This document shows positions 13,879 to 20,993 of a DNA stretch of 25,086 bases, one piece after another. The position numbers and the translations under genes are program-made. The stretch is taken from the IMG/VR virus record IMGVR_UViG_3300035698_031462, positions 1 through 25,086 of that record. One strand, 5' to 3'. This DNA comes from a virus. The notes beneath the pieces were generated by a model that saw only the letters and a program-made list of their open reading frames with translations, had not been told where the DNA came from and made no database searches. Numbering within the stretch: the first letter of the stretch is position 1; every line of letters begins with the position of its first letter.

Positions 13879-14467
13879 TATGAAACTCCCATTTTATACC
13901 ATATCTCCCCTTCAGGAAATCAAAAATCATAAACGAGCCTTTTCTTTGCCAAAACTCGGTATTCAAAGTGTGTCCTTTGTGCAATATGGTATTGGTGGCA
14001 ATTTGACACGACAAAGGATGTGAAATAATCAATATTTTCTTGTTTAGAACATATTTATCACAAATATCATTAATGCATTTCATCATGCGAAATCTGCACT
14101 GTAAAATTGATTCACCCTCTTCAGCTAACACTCTGGAATGACAAAAGATATCACTAGTCCATGGTATCCAACTGCGACTTAGCACTCCTAAATTACGCTC
14201 GCGTAATCCCTTTAATTTACGAGTATCATTACTGGTCAAGCGATTATCTTGAGATTTTAAACGCAACTTATGAACTAATTTTAACACCCGCGTAGCATCA
14301 CTGCTGAACAACACATCTATTCGCTTAACCTTTGTATAAAAATATGACCCTATTTTATCTGCTTGCTGATTCCCCAACGGGCTTGCAGGGACATCGTCAC
14401 TACCAGGCATTAAATTAGATTCTTCTAATACAGTTGACACATCGTTCATTAATATTAACTGACTCAT
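13781..14467 (-). CDS. Histidine-phosphatase-fold protein lacking the catalytic RHG motif
   Basis: A 228-residue protein with the layout of the phosphoglycerate-mutase-like histidine phosphatases: LILM at the first strand, SPLGNQQADKIGSYF, FSSDATRV (R60), LRERNLGVLS, EEGES (E119) and ILIISHPLS (H150). The first strand should be followed by RHG, whose histidine is phosphorylated in catalysis. Here the sequence reads LILMNDVST, so the nucleophilic histidine and its arginine are missing. The protein is probably not a classical phosphatase and may have a binding or structural role. Its ATG overlaps the DnaB stop as ATGA. The 3' end overlaps the CHC2 gene. Confidence 0.7.
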   Translation of the reverse strand: MSQLILMNDVSTVLEESNLMPGSDDVPASPLGNQQADKIGSYFYTKVKRIDVLFSSDATRVLKLVHKLRLKSQDNRLTSNDTRKLKGLRERNLGVLSRSWIPWTSDIFCHSRVLAEEGESILQCRFRMMKCINDICDKYVLNKKILIISHPLSCQIATNTILHKGHTLNTEFWQRKGSFMIFDFLKGRYGIKWEFHSAFNPLDDSSYSTEDIYNRLLGNEGSRTNSGS

Positions 14468-17223
14468 CCTATATCATCCAGTTCATAATTTGAGGTTTGG
14501 AATTCCAGGGCTTTCTTCTCTTGATGTTTTATTACAACTTCTGGAGGGGTATTAAGTTGTGTTTCAATGTCAAGACCAAAGTCATTCTCTAGAATATTAT
14601 GAGAAACATCAGTTCCTGCAATTTTACAAATGTCAGCATTGAGGTGCAATTCTTTAGTGTAGCCATGAGGTCCATACCGAGATTTGACAACATGTAATTT
14701 AATTCGATTTTCCTCATCAGGCACACTTGTCATGGCGAAAACAAACTCAGAGTGAGATGGTACTTCTTGGGAATCTTTAACAGCAGTTGAATCCAACTGC
14801 GCATCCGCACCTTCTTCACGAATGCGTTTAATATCCGAACGACCCAATTGTGCGGCTGTCATAATATGAAAACCATAACTCTTGCCCATAAATTTCAAAC
14901 CCTTAATCAGCTCCCCTAAAGCTAAATCATGTCTCATTGCAGATCGTTGCTCGGTCTTTAACAATGACAAATAATCCACCACCACAAGAACGGGCTTGAA
15001 ATAATTAATGCGCTTATCTAATTCTCGTTTTAGAGCAGATAAAGACAAGCGATCTTCAACATCGATGATCCCAAAATTCTCATAAAACCATATTTTAGAT
15101 TCTTCTATTTTCTTAACTTCTTCTGCGCTTAAGAGATTAGGGCTGAGTAATTTTGTATAAGAAATCTCTGTAGTGTTAGATACCATACGAGTCATAAAAT
15201 CCTCCCAGTCCATTTCTAATGGAAGGAACAAGACTTGCTTACCCGTATTGCGATTAACTTCCAATGCGACATTAAGCATTACATTAGTATTATGTGTAAT
15301 AAACCCATTAGCCACATAATTGTGATGAACAGGCATAGCGATATCGAATGTTTCGCAGGTTCCAACTTCTTGAATAGACGTAATTTTATCCCACAATACA
15401 TCTTGAGTAGCAAGTTTCATTAGTTGTGCATCATCATCCAAGTACTTGGCAAGCTCTACTAGACTATCGCGATTAACAGAAGCTCCACGCTTAGCTACTC
15501 TCTTAATTTCTCCACTTTCTTTAGCTTGTCTATATGATCTATAAGATTTCTGTTGCAAAACAAATTTCTTCTCGATCAACTCCCATATAGCACTAGGAAT
15601 TAAGTCTTTATTACGATTGGGAGAAACATGTATTTGTGATATAGATTTTCGAGCAAAATTACATTTAATTCCATAAAAACCTATTTTGTTAACAAACTTT
15701 CGAACTTGATAACTGTCCCTTATTTTAACTTGCCAACTCTCTCTTTTCTCGCCTTTATACTTGACAAAAATGCGGGCCAATTTTGCAACAATCTTAAAAC
15801 GCATCAACAAATCACGAACATCTTTAGCTAATTGTTGCGATGAAGATGCATATATTACAGAGCACCTAGTCTTGATAGTTCCATTTTTCTTAACCTCTTT
15901 TGCAATACTAAAACATCCATCACAAGCAAACATAGCTCTCAAAAAAACAATCAAACTATCTGCTGTCCATTGAAAGATTTCCGGATGCAGAGACTTTTCA
16001 ATTGCTTTACATCCATCAAGACCATAGTTTTTACCTATTGATCGCAAACTGGTAATATAATAATTCCCAACAATAATTTCTCCGTGCATTTTTTTAGGCT
16101 TTAATTTTCCTCCTAAAACAACACACGAATCGCTCATCATTTTGACAATTATGTCATCCTGATTACTAAAAGTATAAAGCGGTTGGCTAGTCCCTCCATC
16201 CGAATACATACATCCAAGCCAAAACGCCAAATCAAACTGTGGATCTTTGGCTCCAAATCCATAATGTCTTGCTATTCCTATATGCTCCCCAATTCCCAAT
16301 GATGATGCCTCGCTATATCCATTCAATTGTAAAAACGGGTGGTTTGAAGTAACATCAACACTAAATCCCAGTGAAGTAGTAATTCGTAGACATTTTTTAT
16401 TACCGTTCGATATTATTTTCTTGACTGGCTGATAATATAATTCACCCTTATTGTGATCATAAGACAAAATAGATAACTTTTCACCCAACTTGTGTTGATT
16501 AAACATTTCCTCGACAGTTGTTTGTGCTCCATTTTTAAGAAAGCATTTTTCATAATGAGCCAAACACTTATTTCCACCAGTGGCTCCAATAAACAAACTA
16601 GTATGCCCAGGCTTAAAACCAACATTCATCGCCTTATCAATTTCAGCGATTCCACACTTAATCATATTATGAGGATGATCGCGTTTTTCTTTTAACCGTT
16701 CAATAAATTCATCTTTCTTTTCATTGGCTGTAAAAAAGATAGATTTCTTAATCTCCGTTAAGTCCAACACAGAATCTAAATCTTCTCTATATTGCCGCGT
16801 AGCTCCAACGTACCCCATTTTAGATACGTTGTCATTAAATTTTCGCATTGCAGCTAAACCACCACGATAAACATACGCTTCAATAAGCTGCTTAATCAAC
16901 AGATCAAAATCATCTCTACTATTAGTATAACTCACACCATATCTACAGGAATGATATATCTGCATCGGTATACTAATATCACCTTTGCCACCCTGCTCGA
17001 TAAGTAAGGTGCGAAAATGTTTATCAGTTAAAAGTCGCTTCCCATCACTAATACTACCAGTATACAATATTGCCTGAGCTAAAGGTTGATGACGTTCAGC
17101 AAAAAAATCCATAGTAATATTGGCACTCATAACCTCATCAACAATATCAACATAACGCAACATTAAATTAAGAACCTTGCGTTCAACATCTAAATGTATT
17201 TTGTCTATGTTTTGTTCTGTCAT
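14464..17223 (-). CDS. dnaB: Replicative DNA helicase DnaB with an in-frame intein
   Basis: A 919-residue precursor; after removal of a 426-residue intein the mature helicase would be 493 residues, the normal DnaB size. The N-terminal domain covers about residues 1-160. The RecA-like domain begins at FKPGHTSLFIGATGGNK, which together with the post-intein TNVMLNVALEVNR forms Walker A GATGGNKT. Later motifs are FLPLEMDWEDFMTRMV, KPVLVVVDYLSLLKTEQ (Walker B), MTAAQLGRSD and VKSRYGPHG. It unwinds DNA at the phage fork. The ATG follows the dnaC-like stop with no gap, and the stop overlaps the next ATG, so loader, helicase and downstream genes form one translational unit. Confidence 0.93.
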   Translation of the reverse strand: MTEQNIDKIHLDVERKVLNLMLRYVDIVDEVMSANITMDFFAERHQPLAQAILYTGSISDGKRLLTDKHFRTLLIEQGGKGDISIPMQIYHSCRYGVSYTNSRDDFDLLIKQLIEAYVYRGGLAAMRKFNDNVSKMGYVGATRQYREDLDSVLDLTEIKKSIFFTANEKKDEFIERLKEKRDHPHNMIKCGIAEIDKAMNVGFKPGHTSLFIGATGGNKCLAHYEKCFLKNGAQTTVEEMFNQHKLGEKLSILSYDHNKGELYYQPVKKIISNGNKKCLRITTSLGFSVDVTSNHPFLQLNGYSEASSLGIGEHIGIARHYGFGAKDPQFDLAFWLGCMYSDGGTSQPLYTFSNQDDIIVKMMSDSCVVLGGKLKPKKMHGEIIVGNYYITSLRSIGKNYGLDGCKAIEKSLHPEIFQWTADSLIVFLRAMFACDGCFSIAKEVKKNGTIKTRCSVIYASSSQQLAKDVRDLLMRFKIVAKLARIFVKYKGEKRESWQVKIRDSYQVRKFVNKIGFYGIKCNFARKSISQIHVSPNRNKDLIPSAIWELIEKKFVLQQKSYRSYRQAKESGEIKRVAKRGASVNRDSLVELAKYLDDDAQLMKLATQDVLWDKITSIQEVGTCETFDIAMPVHHNYVANGFITHNTNVMLNVALEVNRNTGKQVLFLPLEMDWEDFMTRMVSNTTEISYTKLLSPNLLSAEEVKKIEESKIWFYENFGIIDVEDRLSLSALKRELDKRINYFKPVLVVVDYLSLLKTEQRSAMRHDLALGELIKGLKFMGKSYGFHIMTAAQLGRSDIKRIREEGADAQLDSTAVKDSQEVPSHSEFVFAMTSVPDEENRIKLHVVKSRYGPHGYTKELHLNADICKIAGTDVSHNILENDFGLDIETQLNTPPEVVIKHQEKKALEFQTSNYELDDIG
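15289..16566 (-). mobile_element. DnaB Walker A intein with LAGLIDADG endonuclease
   Basis: Residues 220-645 of the DnaB precursor. It begins with Cys (CLAHYEKCF) and ends VANGFITHN, with Thr as the first C-extein residue. Splicing motifs include TSNHPFLQLNG (block B, conserved His) and GTCETFDIAMPVHHNYVANG (block F). The central part has two LAGLIDADG-like helices, FWLGCMYSDGG and FLRAMFACDGC, so the element should encode an active or recently active homing endonuclease. Insertion between Lys and Thr of the P-loop makes splicing essential for helicase activity. The intein uses AT-rich codons like its host gene, so it is not a very recent arrival from a GC-rich source. Confidence 0.92.
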
Positions 17224-18045
17224 CTATGACTTCTTTAGCTCTATAAGAGTGTTATCTCCATTTAAAACAGATCTTACAAATTCATCTCCAAACATATTTA
17301 CAATTTTTTTTACTCCGTCCGTACTATTCAACATTTTAGAAAACAAGGAAGAGCATACAAAAATCGTGGGGAGATTAAGAATTCTCCGAGTTCCAAATAA
17401 CACATTCATTGAGGTATGATCCGGTGGAGAATTATGACCACCACGATAATCATCTATTCCATCTATAAAAAGAAAATCTAACTCGGATAATTCTTCCAAC
17501 AAAACATGATTAATTTGCTTGCCTTTAGTGTCCCACCGAGCATGATTAATAATATCGTAAAATTTCACCCATTTAAACTGAATGTTCTTTCCAACAACAT
17601 AGGCATTGCATGCTTCCTTTAGTACTAAAACAGCCAACAAAGTTTTGCCAGAATTCTCAGGACCTACTATGACAAGGTTGTTGCCATCTACAATCCGATC
17701 ATTGAGTTTAATCTTAGTTGGATCTCGGGCAACATCTAAGTTATAATCCACACCAAAACAATAGCGAAAAGCAGCATTGCGTCCCAGTAAAGTGCTGTTT
17801 GTAGTTAATGACCCACGTATCTCTCCTTTATTCTTTATAAGACCCGTAAAGTCACTCCAATTGCAATATTTAAGATCCGCAGGAACAATATCCACGGCTT
17901 CCAGTCTTGACTTGGCGGTAGCAATAAGTTGACAACTACAACGACGCGGAGCACCATTTACGTGAACAATTTGCGAACCATGACACTTATCACATTGGTC
18001 CGCAAACCACTTACTCCATTCTAAATATGAAAGTTTCTTCTTCAT
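17224..18045 (-). CDS. DnaC-like helicase loader ATPase
   Basis: A 273-residue AAA+ protein. A zinc-ribbon-like N-terminus (CDKCHG at 18-23 and CSC at 36-38) precedes Walker A GPENSGKT (128-135), Walker B LDFLFIDGIDD (D195) and a sensor-1-like TIFVCSS. This arrangement matches DnaC/DnaI/IstB-type loaders that place DnaB on DNA. It is directly followed by dnaB, which supports the role. The ATG lies only 9 bases downstream of the conserved right-end motif of the TnpB element and has no good ribosome binding site. The insertion may therefore have replaced its original translation signals. Confidence 0.85.
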   Translation of the reverse strand: MKKKLSYLEWSKWFADQCDKCHGSQIVHVNGAPRRCSCQLIATAKSRLEAVDIVPADLKYCNWSDFTGLIKNKGEIRGSLTTNSTLLGRNAAFRYCFGVDYNLDVARDPTKIKLNDRIVDGNNLVIVGPENSGKTLLAVLVLKEACNAYVVGKNIQFKWVKFYDIINHARWDTKGKQINHVLLEELSELDFLFIDGIDDYRGGHNSPPDHTSMNVLFGTRRILNLPTIFVCSSLFSKMLNSTDGVKKIVNMFGDEFVRSVLNGDNTLIELKKS

Positions 18046-18069
18046 GAACTACCCAAGGGCTAATGACCC

Positions 18070-19260
18070 TTAGATTTCCTCCTTCTTAGAACCCCGTTTA
18101 CTCAAGGTGCTCTCCAGAGGCTTTACTTTGGGACGTCCCGTCCCTAGAAATAATTGATCCTTCATACCGAAATTAAGAATATTCTTAGCAGCATTTATAT
18201 CTCTATCATGAATAGATCCACATGCACACGTCCACTTCCTATTAGATAATTTCAACTCCCTGTTGATAGAACCACACTTAGAACACATCTTGCTACTAGG
18301 CTCAAATCTTCCTATTCTAACAATGTTCACTCCTGTCCACTCTGCTTTGTACTCAAGAAGTTCATTAAATTTACTCCAACTACAATCCTGAATGCTCTGA
18401 GCTAATTTGTGGTTCCTTAACATCCCTACTATATTCAAGTCTTCTAAGCATATAGTTTGATTCTCACTTATTAATCTAGAAGACAATTTGTGTAGAAAGT
18501 CTGTTCTTAAATTACGGATACGTTCGTGTAGTTTTGCTACTCTTAAATTGGCTTTTCTTTTGTGTTGACTTCCTTTCTGTTTCTTGCTTGCTCTACCTTG
18601 TAACTTTTTCAACCTAAACAAATGTGTTTTTAAATACTTAGGATTACTTACATTCTCTCCATCTGAAGTTGTCAAGAAACTTTTAACACCTAAATCTACT
18701 CCTATTGAAGAAGACTCTCGGATTCTATGTTTTTCGGGTGGCTTAATACCAGTGTCTACTAAAATACTGATGAAGTACTTGCCTGTGGGAGTCATGCTCA
18801 CAACAGCAGACTTAATATCTCCTTCAGGTTTTCTGTCAAGAGCAAACCTTACATTCGGGATCTTAGGAATTGATACTCTTTTGGTCTCCCAATCCACTCT
18901 AATGCTTTGAGGAACAGAGAATGATTTTCTTGAATGGTGCTTACTCTTGAATTTAGGAAAGCCTTTCTTTTCTCTAAAGAACCTAGTAAAAGCTTCATCC
19001 ATATTTTTGAGAGACATTTGAAGTGATTGAGAATTTACTTCTTTTAACCATGCTGTGTTTTCATCTTTTTTAAGCATAGGCAAATCAGCACTCAAATCAA
19101 ACCTAGACAGACTTGTTTTGTCTGTCTTATAAGCTTTTATTTTCTTTTCTAGAGCATAGTTGTATAGCCACCTACAACATCCAATGTGCTTATAAATGAG
19201 CACAGATTGTTTTTTTGTGGGATAGATTCTATATTTGTAAGCTCTATAGATTGTTTCCAT
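18070..19260 (-). CDS. tnpB: TnpB RNA-guided nuclease of IS200/IS605 type
   Basis: A 396-residue, apparently complete TnpB. The N-terminus AYKYRIYPTKKQ is typical. RuvC-like catalytic residues are D189 (SIGVDLGVKSF), E273 (CLEDLN) and D352 or D354 (HDRDINAAKNIL). The zinc ribbon is C326/C329 (CSKCGS) and C345/C347 (CACGS). The C-terminal tail GTGRPKVKPLES is the usual one, whose coding region commonly doubles as the 5' part of the guide (omega) RNA. TnpB uses a right-end RNA to cut DNA and thereby helps keep the transposon. TATAAT lies only 5 bases before the ATG, so its message may be nearly leaderless. Confidence 0.95.
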   Translation of the reverse strand: METIYRAYKYRIYPTKKQSVLIYKHIGCCRWLYNYALEKKIKAYKTDKTSLSRFDLSADLPMLKKDENTAWLKEVNSQSLQMSLKNMDEAFTRFFREKKGFPKFKSKHHSRKSFSVPQSIRVDWETKRVSIPKIPNVRFALDRKPEGDIKSAVVSMTPTGKYFISILVDTGIKPPEKHRIRESSSIGVDLGVKSFLTTSDGENVSNPKYLKTHLFRLKKLQGRASKKQKGSQHKRKANLRVAKLHERIRNLRTDFLHKLSSRLISENQTICLEDLNIVGMLRNHKLAQSIQDCSWSKFNELLEYKAEWTGVNIVRIGRFEPSSKMCSKCGSINRELKLSNRKWTCACGSIHDRDINAAKNILNFGMKDQLFLGTGRPKVKPLESTLSKRGSKKEEI

Positions 19261-19265
19261 GTACT

Positions 19266-19271
19266 ATTATA
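19266..19271 (-). promoter_or_regulatory. -10 box directly upstream of tnpB
   Basis: GTGTATAATAGTAC on the minus strand ends 5 bases before the ATG at 19260. If used, transcription would start at or within the first codon, giving a leaderless message. The rest of the gap 19272-19379 holds the two hairpins listed separately. Confidence 0.4.
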
Positions 19272-19335
19272 CACAAAAACACTAGCAACTCCTTCTTCAT
19301 TTTAACTTTTTTTGTAATTATGTTAACTTTAATTC

Positions 19336-19360
19336 ACCCCTTGACTAAAGACCAAGGGGT
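19336..19360. repeat. Hairpin ACCCCTTG...CAAGGGGT in tnpB upstream region
   Basis: Eight perfect pairs (19336-19343 with 19353-19360) around a 9-base loop, followed on the plus strand by TTTTCTT. As there is no plus-strand gene to terminate, it more likely belongs to the left end of the IS element or to the 3' end of the AAA+ message. Confidence 0.5.
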
Positions 19361-19364
19361 TTTC

Positions 19365-19396
19365 TTGATCTTAGTTTCTTCATAAACTAAGATCAA
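19365..19396. repeat. 13-bp perfect inverted repeat across the AAA+ stop codon
   Basis: TTGATCTTAGTTT (19365-19377) and AAACTAAGATCAA (19384-19396) flank a 6-base loop. The repeat spans the last codons (IDLSL) and the stop of the AAA+ C-terminal ORF, so one arm is coding. No T-run follows on the minus strand. It may be a left-end hairpin of the IS element or an RNA-stabilising 3' stem. Confidence 0.6.
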
Positions 19397-20144
19397 TCAT
19401 CCTGCCAATCTCTCCCTTTGCATCAGAACTAGATTGGTTAGAAGTACTAACTTTCTTGCGAGAGTTTGCAAGAACAGCCCGACCACCTTGCCCATTTGTA
19501 CCCAATGCCCATTCTCGCATTCGTTGAATGTCTTCCCGTCGTGAATTATACAAAGGGTGGAAAGAAGACAATGCTTGCACTATATCATCTGTTGTTACTT
19601 GGCGTTTATTGTCCGCATAGGATACAAAAAGGGCGTTATCAATTCCCTTTTCAATCTCCACGGGCGTGTAATTTATACTCGCTGACACAATTGCATTAAT
19701 GTCGAATTTTTGCGACGATCTACCTTTTCGTCTCAGGAGCTTCTCAATAACCTCTTCTCGCTGTTCATCATTGGGTAAATCAATAAAGAAAATCTCATCA
19801 AACCTACCAGCACGCATAAACTCCGGGGGTATCCCAGCAATATTATTAGCAGTACAGACAACAAAGACAGGAGAATCCTTGTCTTGCATCCAAGTGAGCA
19901 TCGTGCCAAAGACACGATTAGTGACTCCTCCATCTGTAGAGTTACTACTCTCAACTCCACCAATGCCCTTTTCTACTTCATCCACCCATAAAATGCAATT
20001 GTGGCTAATAAAACCATTAGTAAAATACAAATGAGGATTTTCACAACTCACATCATAAACATACCCATCAAAATCAATCTCTTCAACAGATTCTATTTCG
20101 TTCTCAATGATTATTGACTCGTTATTTTGTGTGTTCTTTTGCAT
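19380..20144 (-). CDS. Ycf46-like AAA+ ATPase, C-terminal half with split-intein C-part
   Basis: A 254-residue ORF, started at the ATG at 20144 because AGGAG lies just upstream. Residues 1-49 are a C-intein: IESVEEIDFDGYVYDVSCEN, HLYFTNGFISHN, then Cys as first extein residue. Residues 50 onward continue the AAA+ domain: CILWVDEVEKGIGG (Walker B), VFVVCTANNIAGIP (sensor 1), FMRAGRFDEIFFIDLP (arginine finger region) and a lid domain. This matches Ycf46-type AAA+ proteins. The ORF cannot work alone because Walker A is in the upstream ORF (20994-23069). Trans-splicing would yield a protein of about 589 residues. An endonuclease gene lies between the halves. The last codons form one arm of an inverted repeat. 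Confidence 0.88.
   Translation of the reverse strand: MQKNTQNNESIIIENEIESVEEIDFDGYVYDVSCENPHLYFTNGFISHNCILWVDEVEKGIGGVESSNSTDGGVTNRVFGTMLTWMQDKDSPVFVVCTANNIAGIPPEFMRAGRFDEIFFIDLPNDEQREEVIEKLLRRKGRSSQKFDINAIVSASINYTPVEIEKGIDNALFVSYADNKRQVTTDDIVQALSSFHPLYNSRREDIQRMREWALGTNGQGGRAVLANSRKKVSTSNQSSSDAKGEIGRMIDLSL
19998..20144 (-). mobile_element. C-terminal half of a split intein (AAA+ Walker B site)
   Basis: 49 codons from the ORF start to His-Asn, followed by extein Cys-Ile-Leu-Trp. Block F is DGYVYDVSCENPHLYF and block G is NGFISHN plus C. The length fits natural C-inteins of about 35-50 residues. Its partner is at 20997-21356. Confidence 0.88.
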
Positions 20145-20973
20145 GGCATCTCCTACAAAGCAACTGTCCGTTTTGGGGATCAAAAAACATTATATCAGCA
20201 TATATCTTCTCTTTATTAAACCCATACTTCCTTATAAAGTCATACATCGAAACATACTTGTGATGAACTGTTAATTTCTCATCGCTTCCACACAAAACAC
20301 ACACTTCTTTATCTCTGATCCGAACTTTACTTCGCCACTCATAATATTCAGCACAATGACGCACAGATCTAACAAATTTTTGATAAGAGCTTTCACTGTC
20401 ACATATATCATGTGTCAATCTGCCAATGATTCCAAATTTAATTCTACATTCATTAGAACAATAATGTGTAGCATAATACCGTTTCTGCGAGGGATATATT
20501 TTAATCTCTGTTCTGCAACCATCACATTGTACAAAAATAGCGTCTTCTCTGTTGTGATAGCAATTATTAGAACAATAGTCCCCGAACTTAGACTTTTTTT
20601 CCCATTTGGCTCGTCGAAATTTCTTACCGCATTTTTTACACATTAAATCAAGAGAGCTGCGTTTGTGCCTACATTTGTTCGAACAATACTTAGCGGTCTT
20701 TTTCCTGTGTTCAGCAACAATAAATGTTTTACCACAGTAACAAACAATCTCACATCTACCACTTTCTCTACATAACTTAGAACAATATTTGGCTGAATCT
20801 TTTTTGTATTTAGGGACCAAGAATACAGTATTGCATTTAATACATCCAACCTCGTACTTAGAATGCTGACACTCTTTCGAACAAAATTTTCGTGTTCCTT
20901 TTCTACTTGCATAAACAAAAAATTCGTTACCACATCCAATACATCTTATTTTGCACTTGCTGGACTTTTTCAT
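20122..20973 (-). CDS. Zinc-finger HNH homing endonuclease inside a split intein gene
   Basis: 283 residues from the ATG at 20973, which has AAGGAG 9 bases upstream; the longer frame from 21009 lacks a comparable site. Five tandem CxxC...C-x3-C units fill residues 10-185 (CIGC...FCSKEC, CIKC...YCSKLC, CYC...YCSNKC, CKKC...YCSNNC, CDGC...YCSNEC), the same module as in the genes at 226-1296 and 7653-8453. The C-terminus is an HNH domain: YEWRSKVRIRDKEVCVLCGS, KLTVHHKYV, GQLLCRRCHAKEH. It lies exactly between the two intein halves of the AAA+ gene, overlapping the downstream start by 23 bases. This is the fractured-gene arrangement, in which a freestanding endonuclease sits in the break of a split intein. 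Confidence 0.88.
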   Translation of the reverse strand: MKKSSKCKIRCIGCGNEFFVYASRKGTRKFCSKECQHSKYEVGCIKCNTVFLVPKYKKDSAKYCSKLCRESGRCEIVCYCGKTFIVAEHRKKTAKYCSNKCRHKRSSLDLMCKKCGKKFRRAKWEKKSKFGDYCSNNCYHNREDAIFVQCDGCRTEIKIYPSQKRYYATHYCSNECRIKFGIIGRLTHDICDSESSYQKFVRSVRHCAEYYEWRSKVRIRDKEVCVLCGSDEKLTVHHKYVSMYDFIRKYGFNKEKIYADIMFFDPQNGQLLCRRCHAKEHTK

Positions 20974-20993
20974 AAGCAATATCTCCTTGTATG

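Larger units (their letters stand above)
18046..19379 (-). mobile_element. IS200/IS605-type element with tnpB only (IS1341-like)
   Basis: The element comprises tnpB, a downstream right end ending AGCCCTTGGGTAGTT (18061-18047) with a small AAGGG...CCCTT hairpin, and an upstream AT-rich left region with two hairpins. No TnpA transposase is present, so mobilisation would need a helper. The 15-base right-end motif recurs at 24960-24974. Exact ends are not certain: the left end may lie near TTGAT at 19393-19397, inside the last codons of the AAA+ gene. The element sits between the AAA+ gene and the helicase loader gene in the same orientation. Confidence 0.75.

Noticed and set aside
19336-19366. 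Plus-strand rho-independent terminator (hairpin plus TTTTCTT)
   Set aside because: No plus-strand gene precedes it; a role in the transposon left end is more likely.
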